Source of the DNA: Lutjanus erythropterus
Taxonomy: Eukaryota > Chordata > Actinopteri > Lutjaniformes > Lutjanidae
DNA: 64,000 nt
Direction: 5' to 3'
Assembly (NCBI GenBank): GCA_020091685.1
Contig: CM034599.1
Span: forward strand, 19,292,350 to 19,356,349
Within the stretch, counting starts at the first letter, position 1. Each line of letters opens with the position of its first letter. Shown piece after piece: positions 24,701 to 38,900 of this stretch. The notes beneath the pieces were generated by a model. That model did no database searches. It was not told the origin of the DNA and saw nothing but the letters and a program-made list of their open reading frames with translations. A program made the translations under genes and the position numbers.

Positions 24701-27700
24701 GTCATCATCCTTTTCATGGCAGTTCTCAAGCAGTTTGGCATCTTGGAGCCCATGTCCTCATTTGAAGGTAAGGGCCCACCTGAGGCCCCCATATTGGCTA
24801 ACAGATACCTGAGGTCTGGTGCTACTGTTATCTACAGCAATGCTATACTTACTTATGATGACTCATTACTTCATTGAGTAACACTTTACTTTAACCCCCC
24901 CCAGTTTAATTTTACTGTATAAGCACATTTTAAACATTTAATAGATGGTTTATAGCACTATATGATTTAGTATAAGATATTAGGATAATTTAACGTCTCA
25001 AATAAAGACATATTTTATATTCTGAAAGTTTTACTATATGTTTTTTTTCATCATCCACCATTGTTTATTCAGGGCAATTTGACTGAGCACTAAGCTCCAT
25101 TACAGCAATACAACGCGTCCACATTCATGTGGACTAAAAGGACATACAGTGTATGATGATGGCAACATCAATAATTACAATAAAATAAAAGAATCCAATA
25201 AATACCTATAGCAGGCATGTCTGATATACAGCAATAACAACACATCCTCCACAGGATGAATTGACAAATACAACCATAAACACTTATATGTGCTTAGAAA
25301 TAAATCATAATAATATATAAACCATTTATTAAATGTTTATATACTGTTTACTGCTTAAAGTTTTATCTACTAAATTCTAGTGTTAAATCCTGCCCTGATG
25401 TTGCTATATTTCCAAATTTGGTGATAAACTGAAAGATTAAGTGTTCCTCTAAGGGTTGAGAAAATTCTTCTATTTGTTAAGATAAATAAATCACTGAAAT
25501 GATCCAAATGCATTGGATTATCTGAGGAACAATATTTTCACAGAGCTGTTTTTCTTAGGTCATGAAAAGTGAACATTTTGATATGTTTTTTTTTTTACTT
25601 TTAAAACCTGCTGATGCAAGTCCAAATTCTTGTTTGGAGATACCCCGTTCCCACCACCTAGCTGCAGTGGTTTATGCAACCATTTTGATCACTTGTTTCC
25701 AATAAGGAGGACGGAAAGACTATTCCAACATTAAAATACCTGCTTCATTTTTACACTTCTTACTAATTATCGGTTTTAGTTTCATCCATGTGTCACACTT
25801 AAGTTTAAATGCTGTATAATAATACCTGAGTTTAATTTTGTTGAATATACATTTTTCCAACTGTATTCCCAACTGATCATAAATTATTAGCCAACTTGTT
25901 TTTCCATGTAGGCCTACAGCATCATCCTACATTTTAATTAAAATATGACTGCATTGTTAGAGATTTAACTACCCAGCGGCTTATTAAGTAGCTACAATGT
26001 GCTACAACTTCACCAAATACAACTACAACTTAACATATTTCTCAGATGTTAATGTGTCAGTGATAATAACAACCCAATAATACATAAATATTATATGACA
26101 AATTGCCTATTCTAACAGGAGCCATTCTGCTGCACTGGTATTTAAGCATATTTTTTCTGATAATAGTTGCCTTCTGAACACATTACCTCCTAAACTAGAG
26201 TAAGTAAAATATTTATTTTTTATTTTTTATGTTTTATTTATATTGCACTGTCTAGTTCATAAGTCACAGTCAAGTGCTTCACAATAAAAGGCAAAAGTGA
26301 GTCATAAAATAAAGACACAAGTTAAGATTAATGAATAAAACAGAGATGCAGCATCACAGTTTTAATGTTTTAATAGCTAATTTAACAACCAGCCAAGGGA
26401 TAACATTTGAAAATTGGCCTTTGGTCTAACACTGGCACATTTACAGTGATACTAAGCATTGTAGATTGTTGCTCTATAAATAAATGAATAACTAAAATAA
26501 AATAAATAGAGGTTGAGTGAGTGGGTTTATGAAACTGAGCCATGTAATCTCAATGTCCCTAGTGAGGGATCTTTGTCTTTGTCATCTCGCCTCGCTCTGT
26601 CCCCTCATTCCCCATCAGCGCTATGTAATAAAGTAAAAACTAACATATAAAATAAAATGGAAATACTCATGAATTAAACAAAAGGTACAAAAAAGCCATA
26701 AAGCTACAGTGCTGTATGTTATTGTGCTTTTTAAGTATTTTGAAAGTTCTGGTCTACAGTAAATGTATGTATGGCACCAGAGTGGGAAAAGGTTAAATGG
26801 ATGTTTTATTTTGCCTACAAAGAGATATACCATAAAATCTTGATTTGCCTGTAGTCTGTACATTTGGGACAGTAAAAGAGCCATCAGACACTGCTCTTTG
26901 AATGATGCAGCTCCCTTTGATTAGACTGTTGGGCTGAAGTCCAGCCAGTCAGAGTGCCCTGCAGTCAGTGTGCCAAGACAATTACAGCAGGAAGGCTCCA
27001 GTCGGCACATTAGTGCTTCTCATATGGCTCGGCATCATAAGTAATAAATTCAACAAAAACACCAGTAATGTCCTTTCATAATTTATCACTCCTCTCAATC
27101 TCTCCGATCTTCAATTCCCCCAATAGCGCCCCCTCCTTCCACCTCCTCCTCCTCCTCCCCTCTGTGGCAGGGCCTACACCCCGGTCTAGCATTACTTCAC
27201 ATCAATTATACATGCAGTATCGAACAGGCTTTCTCTGAGGCAGCCTAAATATGGAGTCTGTAGTACTCCTCCAGGACCCTGAAGGACACTGGCCATCCCT
27301 CAGTAGCCTCCGAAATTCTCAACATGTGTCTTCATCCTGATGCCTGCCACTTCATTACTCCACCTCCTCCTCAGTGGGACTAATTTACCAACTGCAGTGT
27401 CATTATCACATCTGTCCAAGTGTCGTTTCATCCACCTAAACATATTTATTTTACACTGAATGAATCGTTTGTCTCTCTCCAAATGTTCACCTGTCTTCTT
27501 GTAGGAAAATGGGTGAGAAGTAGCTCATCATCAGGCTGTTGTACTTTTTCAGGAAGTCGAGGAGTCGTTACTCCTTGTCGATTGGCCTTGGATAGAAATA
27601 GACTCCAAATGCAGCCCTGCTATAAATATCAGCTTTGTGATGATCACAGTTGTTATCGAGACTCTCACTGTAGTGCTGATTCAGTCATTCATGAGTTTGC

Positions 27701-29890
27701 TACTCTGTAAACTTGCATCCTGGCATTTGACATTGTAATTTTCTGTTTTTTGAGCTTAACCTTCAGTGTGTAATTTTGTGATTTTTGTGAGTGATTCATT
27801 TGTAGCTTGAGGCTGTAGCAAACACTGGGGACAAGGAGGTCATGTCCAGAAATACTTCTGGAAACTAAGAAGGTCAATGACATAAGAAAGTAGCCTGGGA
27901 ACCAGATGAATCTGCAGAGCTCATGTTTTCTCTGGCAGATATGTCTACCCTCCTCCTCTTCCATTCAGACAGAATCCTGCCATCCTTGGATCCACTAGGG
28001 CCAATCATAACTGTTTATTTAGGGTGAAGATTGACAGAGGAGCGTCACCCATTCAGATTTGAAAAGTCACATGTCACATGATTGGCTGTTCTGATTGGTT
28101 GTTTTTCTATCCCATTGCATCCAGTCAGCAGGTCAGCTCAGTGCAACACCTCAGGATCTCAAAACCCAGATCAAACTGTCAAAGATTCTGCTACAGCATT
28201 GATTATTTTTAGCTATCAAACTATTTTTTGTCTGTGGTAACTTGTGCATATTGTCATTTGTGCTATATTGTTATTGTAATGTTGATGTGTGATATTCCTG
28301 AAACCGATGTGTTGAGCCTTTCTACAATGCTGTATTGAAAACAATCCCACATATTATATTAGTGCATTGCTTATTTCTCACCTAAAATGTTTTCAGAAAC
28401 ATATTTTAGTGCATCGTTTAGCTGTAATATGAGAAAGATTGTACCCAGGCACCCATCATTTTGTGTACTTCTTAGAAATGGACCAAACACCACTATGTCG
28501 CACGTTTTGTTGCTCTGATTGGTTGAAGGTCAAGTTTCATCAATCTGATTGGTTGTAGGTCTATCCAGTTGTGTCCAGATGTGTCTTAATAAATCATTTG
28601 GGCTATAAAACATTTTAAAAATAGTGAAAATAGCCAAGATAACATATTCAGACTGTCACAATTGTGCAAGCAGGGTAACAAGGAAACAGGAGACTAGACC
28701 TAAATGCAGACTACAGAGGCAGAGCAGGTGCAGTTCAAAGATTTATTGAAACAGTCAATGCACAAAAGGCTTGAGGTGTGGCAAAGAAGACAAGGGTCAA
28801 AACCACATAAAGCAGTCCAAACAGACAAACAAATCCATCAAGGAGTAGGCAAAACTCAAAAGTCCAAAAATCTGGCATTAAGTCAGAGTCACAAGTCAGA
28901 GTCCAAAAACCCCCGGAGAGCTAACATGATGTACAAAGATAAAAAGACAAACAGCAAAGAAATGAGGGAAACATACACACTAAATACACTAGAAAGAATA
29001 ATGAGGGACAGGTGAAACTAATCAGGGTGGCACAGACTATTACATTGGTGGAAAACCAGCCTAAAGTGTCAAACGCAGCAGCCTGCTTTAAACTATGTCG
29101 ATGCCGTAGCACTAGCGTTGTTTCTGGAGGTGCCCCTCTATTGTTATGTTTTCATGTGCTGTCAAAGTCAGGTGATGTAGTATGAAAAGCAAGAAAATCC
29201 AGTATGGAAGACCTGGGGTCAAACAAACACAGGACTTTCAGCCAGGAGACCTGGATTTGTGTCCCGTGTGAAATCAAAAGTCAATGTTGACTTCTTTGTA
29301 AGTAACATGTGATGTAACTTACTCTGATAAACACGTATCTAACATCAAAACTTTAGTCACCATTTAAAACTTTGTTTCTTTAGTGTGTGTGCTCCATTAT
29401 ACTTTGAACCTGTTATCCAAGTCTTACCTGTTACGTAACGTACATCTGACAAAACACACAAAAGCAAGAAGTAAAGCAACTGAAAAGAAAGGAAGGGAAA
29501 GAATTTCTTAGTTGCCATTTTGTTGCCAGACAATAAACTAGTAAGTTAATGTTAAATTAATAATTGACTCATCGTTTTAGCTCTATCTGCAGTTACACAA
29601 GTCTGATTGTGGTATTTTTATTTTTACAAAATGTGGCAACAAAGAATTAAAATGGCATACAGAATTGTGGAGTGGGCTTTGAAACAACATTCTACATTAT
29701 GCTATAATGTAGGGAGTTAAAATTGACACATAGGAAAAATGAATTAGCAGTACATTAGACATCCTTTATCAATCAGCAGACCAATAAGGTCTGCTAGATT
29801 ATTTGCTGCATTATTTATATCATCAGCACTCAAGAAAAGATCCTTTTATGATGCTTCACTAAAATGCCCACACTGACATGTGTGTGTGTG

Positions 29891-29932
<42 letters not shown>

Positions 29933-32900
29933 CTTGTGTTTGTCCACATGTCCGTGTGTGTGTGTTTAAAATCCAGTAAAATGATCTGATCTAAAACAAA
30001 TCCACCGGCCTTTGTTGTTTCAGTCCCATCCTCTCTGCTCTGATGTCGATTTTGGGTTCAGTCCAGCTTGGTCCTATTTTGGAATGACATCTGATGCCCA
30101 AGGTAGCCTTGTCTTGAGAGATGTATACAAGCCCTATTCTGAGGTTCTCTGATACCAATATCTGGTATTTTTACTCCACATTTGACTCTCATGCAGGATA
30201 TTTTAGTAGTGAGTAACATCAATTTACTGTAAAGTGATGAAGAGGAAATGAGTAGTTTATGTCTCTATGTTTGTCTCAAAGATCATTCAACAGATAACTA
30301 ATAATATGTATAAAAGACCAACATTTGTCCATTCAGAATAATAGAAACTTTCCATTAATTTTCTCAAACTGCAAAACCAAAGTTACTAAACTAAATAGAA
30401 ATACTTCAATTAAGATACAGACAAGATCCTTTGCTATTTCCACCCTGTGTTACAAGGTAATGGCATAAAATCTAACATCTATTAAATCAGAGAAATAATA
30501 TATTTTCTTTGAACATATAAAAGTTAGTATATCCTTAATCCAAAAAAGCCACAGTGTTGAGTGATTGTAAGTTAAGGGAATTTTCAAAATCCTATTTTTT
30601 TTCCTTCCTCCCTTTTGTAATGTTTAATATTGGTTTTCTTACAACAATATTTGTGTCCTCATACTGTCCAAAATCCAGATGAAAATGAGTTGTTAAGGTG
30701 AGGCCAGTTATTAATATGTAATGGCAGTAATGAGCTTAAGGAGCAGCAGCGAGGGATTATAAGACTATTTTTGCTCTGGGTTTTTCCTCTCAGGTCACAT
30801 CCAGACCACCCTTCCTTATTGGTGGAGTTTGTTGGGGCTTAATACCTGTGGTTTGGACTCGAGTCACATGACTTGGACTGGTCTCGTCAGTCTTACTGAC
30901 TTCAGACTTGATTTGACAAAATTAAAAAAGACCTTCAGCTTGACTTAACATTGATTACTCATGACTTAACCCGGACTTGAGCTTTCTGACTTGACAATAC
31001 TTGAAACCTTCCCCCAGTTCCCCAAGTTTGTCACAAATCAATTAATTTCTATTTATTTCCTGAATCAACTAACATTAGCACTATTCATTTTCAGCAAGTT
31101 GACAATTAAACACCCGTATCCACTTTGTCTGAACAATTCAGCGGTTGCAGGTTGTAATTTACAATTCCAACTTAATTTGACCTTTGAAGTTGCAGGAGGA
31201 ACAGTAAACTGAGGCTCTTTTGTGAAAATGGAATTACATTTGGTGAAGAGTGCATTACGACTTGTTCAGGACTTGAAAAAGGGCTGAAAAAGTACTGTCA
31301 CCTTTTCTGCATGTTTTCAGTTAAAAATACATTATGTGGAAAAACTACACGCCTAAAAGATGACATAAAAGAACAGCAATCAAACAAACCAAAATAAGTA
31401 AAAGAACACTGGTCATTTTAGTAAAGATGTAAACCTACTTATCTATTTATCTATAGTTTATCAATCTACCCCTTTTGTACAGTTTAAGATTGGGTGTGTG
31501 ACGGGGAGTGAGAAAGTGGCAGCAGGTGAAGGACAGTCGAGGCAGACAGAATGATTACAGTGATTTATTGTACAGGGGCGTTTTTGGGAACCACCCCATT
31601 ATTCTCAACTTTGATTGGCTGTTTGTCCAGTGAGAGGCTGGACCTTAATTTGAACCAACTGTTTGACAGTTATTTATGAATATGTATTTTTTCCTCTTCT
31701 GTTTAGCTTACTTTTCATTTTAAGGTTAATTTACTTTATGAATCATTTTACAACACAGGTTTATATAATGAGATGTTAGCCATAGTTCCCTTTATGCTAC
31801 ACACAGACACAGCAAATGGATGAACATAGTCATAAAAAATAAAGTTTTTTCAAGGTGTAATGCTGAGGTTAGAGGTAGAATGGAGGTACAATTTATTTTT
31901 GAGAACTTAAAGTCTGGAAGCTTTAAATCACATTTACATGGTGTGAATCTGTTGTGTTGTGATTGGTTGGACTATGAGAGAAACTAATCCAACACATGTG
32001 CACATGTGCATATAAATATACACCGGTGTGTGTACTTAATGCCACCACTGTGTAAGTCAGTGCCCCACTTGTACCACCCCGGTTAGTCTGGAAACACCCT
32101 TGTTATTGAGAAGGGAAGGCTGCAAAGGTCCAGGTTAGAGAAGCTCAAAAGCAATAACAAAAGACACACCAGCAAACTTTGCAGATGGACTATCTGGCAG
32201 GGAATGAGAGGGAATGAGCAGACACTGCAGGTCTGCATAAGGGGAAGTTGAAACAGGTAAGAGAGTGGGTCAGATAACTGCAGGGCAGGAGGGAATGTCT
32301 AGAGAAAGAGTCAGAAGGCATCTGATGGACAGGCCATGAACAGGTTTGGAGAAGTGGGAATGTGACTGTAGGGAAGGACAGAGAAGCAGATTGTCACATG
32401 GTAAATATTTCACATTAAATGAGAGGGCAGTTCTGACTCCCATAGGATATATGCAATGAGAAAACTGTTTTAATTATGAATAGAGAGGAAAAGGACTTTC
32501 TACCTTTAGTATGAAGTTACCTGTTCATAATATAACTGTCTGTTCCTGTTGTTTCATTTGTGTCCACTGGAGGGAGCGTTTGTTCACTGTTTCCCTTCAT
32601 TGCATGATTATGAGTGTGTGACATAGTATTAAATCTGTGTTATGGACCCCAGGAGAGACAGGGAAACAATTAGAAAGTGGATCACAGAGCTGAGTGGGAA
32701 AATGGGATTCAGGACACCTGTTGACCTTTGTCACCACCCTCTCTGATTCCTTGAAGGCAGGCCTTAATTAGCAGACAATAAGATGTGAGCTGGAGGGGAG
32801 AAAGAGACGAGGAAGTTACAGAGCATGAGTCAGTCAGTGGATAAACCTCTGCATAAATGTTGGATATTGTTGTTTCTGTTTGATGAGAGTTTTATCACCA

Positions 32901-35900
32901 ACATCGGAGGAATCCCAAACAAGCTGCATGCTTGTGCCAGAAAAAACTTGCATGCATGATGCGAGGGTATCTGATTGGATTTCCCATGGATTAACGTGGT
33001 GGTCCAGATTTTTTTTTTTTTCTGGGGATTTTTTTTTTCTCTTTCTCTCTCGTTAGAGATATTTTCATAGCAATAATCTGATTCACTTGGCCTTGAAAAA
33101 AGGAGTTGGACCATCAGGCTAAGAGTTGTGGAGAATATCCGGACAGATCCATTAGAGCAGGAGGAGAGAGGACGCGGGGGAAAAAAATCAGTCAATTAAA
33201 AAAGGCAGAAGGAGAGAGCTAAATAGAGTAACAGAAACTGTGTGGAAAAAATTGTGACAGAATAAGAGTGATGAGTGAGTGACACTGTTTCTGAGACGGC
33301 AGGAGGAGGTAGAGAAGGAGAAGTGCGGAGAGAGTGAGGCTGAAAGAGACTGATGGATTGAAGGACAGGTATATAGAAAGTTTAATAATGTAGTAATAGA
33401 GGAAAAGAAACAAAAAGATCGTGGAGGAAAAGATAGAAGACGAAGGGAAGATGAGTGTGAGGTGGGAGACTGAGGGACTGCAGACAGTTGGCATCGTCTG
33501 TCTGGTGATCATGTTCCTCAAACTGATGCACCTGCTGGGCCTCATCGACATCACTGAGACCGGTGAGACAACCTGGGAGAAGGGCGATGCAGAGGAGGAG
33601 GAGGATGGCGTGGAGCGAGGAGGCTGGAATGACATTGATTACTTTTATCCACTTACGTGAATGTTGTTTGACTCAAGTCTGAATAGATGTAAACAGTGAG
33701 AGGAACTGAAGTAACTGTGACATGCTTACAAACACGAGACAAGTCTAAAAGATGTAAATATTTAAGACATCCATTTTTTTTTTATCCGGGATTCAGTTAA
33801 TACATACACCTTTGCAGATGTAAGTGTTGTCAAAAATACATATTTGAAAGCTGTGGTCTTTAGCAAATATTACTCAAACAGGAGTATAGAGTACATTTGT
33901 TGGGGTCTATTTTCAGCTGGGTGTGAATTCATACTTGGTGCTTTAGTGAGTTTTTACAGCACCGGGAGTCAGTTGCACAGGTGTTGCACAGTTTATATAT
34001 TACTGAATTAAATCATAGAGATGACTTGTTATTAAATATTTATACCCAGTAGCAGCCAGATGTAACTCTTATGTAGTAGCCAACTAACAAAGCTTGATAC
34101 TGAATCTTGATAAATGCTGTTTAATAATGATTTATATCTTCAAGATTTTAATTTCCCTCTCATTCTAAACTCTAGTACTATTAGTGATAACTCTGCAACA
34201 CATATTTATCCATGTAAGCAGACATAAATAAAACAACAATACCTTTATTTAAGAAAAATATATCTTTTGTGCCTCTAAAACTGTAATTTTTGGAAGTTAT
34301 GCTAACTTGTGGTGCTAGAGTGCCTTCCTGTTTTCATACTTCATTGCTCTTAATTGGATATCCTATAACTTTACAAGCTAATTTTTCAAGTTAAGCTTCA
34401 GTGGTGTAACCTGATTTATTTTATTATTTTTTTTACCCCTCTTTTTCTCTTTATAAGCACCTCATAACCAGTAAGAGTTCTTTCCTGGTCTTTAACTACT
34501 CAAATTTTAATAAATTAGTCTTACTGTTTTAATATACTCTATGTAGTCTGTTTCCTATACTATGCACTGTGGCTCAGATGCATTTTTAAATGAAGTGCAA
34601 AAAGAAAACAAAAAGACAAATGGCTCTAGCTTGGATTCCAGCTGTGTTTACAAAAGTCTTTAGAAAATAAAACCATGTAATCCCAGAGTTCATAGTAATT
34701 CACGTCACATGATGGATGGTAGGGATGGGAAAGATTTCATGTTAATGACAGCAAGTGTTCGCGTCATAAAGTCAGTTGCATGATTACACAGTTGGTCGTG
34801 TGAGGATTAAAATACTGTGCATTGACAATTAAACACCATATTCATTAGATTTGGCTTTGATTATATCAAACTATGGTCTCTGGCTATGTGAGACATACAT
34901 ATTTGTTTGATCAAGTCCAGTATATTTTTTCCAACTTGTAATTACAATTTGGAAGTTGCTGAGATAAGATAAGATAAGATAAGATAAGATAAGATAAGAT
35001 AAGATAAGATAAGATAAGATAAGATAAGATAAAATAAGATAAGATAAGATAAGATTTATTGATCCCACAATGTGGAAATTCACACTTTACAGCAACTCAA
35101 AAAGTACAGATAGAAAAGATCAAGTATGAAATATGAATAAAAATATAAAACATGAAAAATATTTAAAATACTGATTAGAAAAACACATAGACTATACTAT
35201 ATGCCCCTTTCACTTGTGTAGATATGTGGAAAAAAATATATGTCTATTTGGACAGCTGAGATAGAGAATAGTGCAAATCAGAGGTTGGAAACTGGTTATT
35301 ACTGCAATATGGCATGAATGTTGCATTAAGAAGCTGTGTTATGTGTAAAAATACAAATTGAAACTCAGGAAAATGTCCTTAAATCATGGGCAACTTACTG
35401 GATTTGTCCCACTGTAAACTCTGCTACTGTTTCAACAGTGTTAACAATTAACTTTTATTCTCAAGGGCAACATACTGTTCAGTCATCATTTACTTATTGC
35501 ATTTGAGATGAACCTGTAATGTCTGAACCTGTGCTTTAGGTTTTTATCAGTGAGAGTATTCATTGTGTGAAGGAGGTCAGGGGTCACCTCCTGCCGTCTC
35601 CTTCTCACTGTGTGCAGGACTGAACTGTCTTAAAGAAACAATCCAGTGTTACATAAGAGTGGATCACCTGCCTCCACTGTGGTTTCTGGTTTATGTTTCA
35701 CAGTATCTCATGTTTCACTGCTCTGCAGGATATTTTACCAGAATATTTAACTTCTGAACCATTCCCAGCTCCAACCATGTAAACCTCTCAGTGTCTGAAC
35801 TGACTTGACTTGTTTTCTTTGTTTTGTTTTTTTTCTTCCTCTTACTATCACTCTCTCACTGTTCTCCATTTACTCTCTTTCACTCCATCTTGGTACCAAC

Positions 35901-38900
35901 ACCCCTTCTCCTCCTCCTCCTCCTCCTCCTCCTCTTCCTCCTCCTCTGTTCTCTCTGTCCAAAGATGGTGAGTATGGTAACGGTACAAACCCAAATAACT
36001 TTTAGAAAACCTCACTCCCTTTTTTTTGAATGTTTTTCTTTTTCCCAGTCGTGCAGTGCTTTCTCTTAGTGTGTATGACCAAAAAATGCTGCAACAAGTG
36101 ATTTGTTCTGTGAGTGAAAAGTGATTTTGATTGAATTTCTCAAATTCAGATTTTCTGCAGTGGCTTTTTTTTTCTTAAAGCAGATCAAAACAATACTTGT
36201 TTGGTAACATTTCCGCCATAAAGAAAGTACCCCCTGTTCTTTTTTTTTTTTTTTAAAAATGCCCTCGTTCGCCTGCCTTTTGCTTTTTCTTGGTAAATCT
36301 TTCTCTGAAACTCGCACGTTTTCCCCACCTGCTCTATAACAAATGCCTCCCTGTTGAATGTGTGATCCCACCCCTCCCTGAATGTTTCCCATATATTTTT
36401 AAATTGGAATCAAGTATTATACAAAAGTCAGAAACAAACTACAAATCTGTGTTGCAAAATGGACTCTTTCTAAGTCCTACCTAAAACTTGGTACTTGGTG
36501 GAACATTGATCAAGCTTCTCCTTTTTGTTTCTTGCACGTAGACATCTGTGTTGAAAAGAAAAACAGATTTGGAAGAGGCGTTTAAAAAATGGCTTTGGGT
36601 GACCTGTAAAAGAAACATACTGGATACACAGTCATATTTTAAATTAGCTAATATTAGCAAAAGTGTTAGCAAAATACTAACTAACAAGCAAATCTACGCT
36701 AATTCTTAGCTAGCTGTTAGGTAGCTTTTTGTTCACGTTAGCTCACTTAAAATGTGACTATATATACAATGTATGTTGCTTTTTTTTTCATCAACGTATT
36801 TTAACCATTTTCAAAATGTGGTTTTCTTTTTAACATAGATGAGCCGTTCACTTAGCTAAGTACAGGAAACGGGAAAGGAGAAATATGACAGAGGTTCAGA
36901 TAGATACCAAGCTTTAGGGGCAATCAATTGTTTTTCCCTTTTTTGATGTGTTAAAACACAGAAATTAAACCTCCTCCTCCCCCCATCCACCCAAACTCTC
37001 AGGAAGAGTCAGAGAAGAAAGCAAAATAAATAAAACACACATACGAAAAGTAGATAAAATAGGGAGGGACGTACAATAAGGAGAAAGCGTACTTCAAAGA
37101 TTAGATGTACCCCTCCCTGAATGTTGACCTCCTGCATCCACACACTCAAATGTCTGCCCCATCCTCCCTCTTTTTCTCTTCATCTCTCCCTCTCTCTATG
37201 TCACTTTTCTCTCTTTGTCTTTCCTCTCTCTCTCTTCCTATCTGTCTATCCATCCCTGTCTCTCTCTGTCTGTCTCTTTATCCCACAGACAGCAGTGACA
37301 GTGACTTGGAGCTGTCGACGGTGCGTCACCAGCCGGAGGGGCTGGACCAGCTGCAGGCTCAGACCAAGTTCACCAGGAAGGAGCTTCAGTCTCTCTATCG
37401 AGGCTTCAAGAACGTACGTCTGGCTGCTGAGACGTTCTTCATCGCTCTAACTCGATTACTATGCTTTATATAGACTTGAATTATTCTAATATATATCCAT
37501 TTTTTGTCTTCCTCTCTTGAGCAGGAGTGTCCCAGTGGGATGGTTGATGAAGAGACATTCAAGACCATCTATTCTCAGTTCTTTCCCCAAGGAGGTTAGA
37601 CGTTAAAACAATCTCTCCTCTCTTGTCCTTGCTTATTTGGGACTGTATGAAAATTATTAGATGGGAAGGGTCTTTAATTCTTCTGTGTCCCAGATTTGGA
37701 TTTTATTTCAACATTTTCTTGTGAGATTAACTATTAAAAGCAGTTAACACATCAAAATAGTCAATTGTCAGAAAATATGTCAGAAAGTGGCAGAAGAAGT
37801 ATACAAAAACATTGTGTTGAATGTTTCTCTGTGATGTTTTTTATGTGAAGCCACGGCTCCATCACCAAAGACAAATTTCCCCTCAAGGACAATAACGTTT
37901 ATTCTATGTTAATCAAGGAATAGGTCAGGTAAATGAATGAATGGATGAACAAATTCACTATTTTGAACATGTAAATAATAAAACAATACAAATTTTAAAA
38001 AACAAACAGGAATATAAAAAAGTTCCATAAACAATAAACATATATAACAAACTCAAGAAGCAACTCCTCAAGCAATGCAACTTAAATCCTACATGTTCAA
38101 AAAGGAGTAAGTGGAAGTATATGCTTGTTTACTCCTTTAAACTATTCATCTATTGAGCTTTCCCAAGTCTATATACATGTTTTGATTTGTTAGTTCTAAT
38201 TGCATTTTTTAAATGTAACGTCATTTACAAGTACTACTAAACTAAAAACTTTATTTTTATTGACCTCTTGTGGCATACCTGCAGTACCTTCACGGCCCAG
38301 CAGGAGGCCGGAACCCACACTTTGGGAATCTCTGGTATAGAAAATACAGTGTCTACGTGAAACATGCACGCTTAGCATTCAAGAAGGAGTTCAGGTGATT
38401 TTAGAGAGGTGTGTGTCTCGCTGCAACCAGCAAATATTCCAGGAAAATGACACCGAGATTGTTTTCCCACACTACATCCAGTTGACTTTCTCTTCTCAAC
38501 ACTGGCAAGTTTAGTGTTAAGCACAAATATTTATACTTAATTTAATTAGAGTTCAAAGTAATGTTGAATGTTTGCAGAATGAGTCGGGGTCTGTTTATAA
38601 GAAACCATTTGTTATTTTTCTGAAGAAGCAGAAGTTACAGTTAAATTGAGCAAAATGTTAATAGAGTCTGAATAAGACAGTAAGACAGGCAGTCAGGCAG
38701 TACATTGACAGACAACTGACAGTTAAAAACAGATGATCAGCTTACAATGTACAATTTAGGACTCATCCTGGCTTGATATTGTCAGTTTGCAATGTTGAAC
38801 TTGTCTTGTGCTCCTGTGGAGCTCCTACAGCCTGCCTGAGTTTCCTTGGGTCTGAGGAGGAGGGGCCAGGGGGAAAAAACTCGCTTCAACCATAGACTGT

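Larger units (their letters stand above)
24768..33450 (+). other. kcnip3 intron region, 24768-33450
   Basis: No coding exon is recognised. Contents are AT-rich diverged retroelement-like tails (about 25060-25300 and 26180-26350), CT-rich DNA near 27100, ATTGG-rich repeats (28075-28570), a probable non-autonomous DNA transposon (28640-29060) with related sequence at 31490-32400, a GT repeat (29880-29930), and a degenerate GACTTGGACT-type repeat (30855-31000). The last 450 bases may be the leader of the 33451 exon. Confidence 0.6.
33563..37288 (+). other. kcnip3 intron region, 33563-37288
   Basis: AT-rich intron. It holds a GATAA array with a non-LTR element end (34961-35200), a CCT repeat (35906-35945) and a candidate ATG microexon (35965). 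The pyrimidine-rich tract from about 37160 to 37288 serves the acceptor of the first constant exon. Confidence 0.6.

Noticed and set aside
24286..24792. 168-codon open frame on - strand
   Set aside because: It overlaps the real 24662 exon on the other strand and shows no family features.
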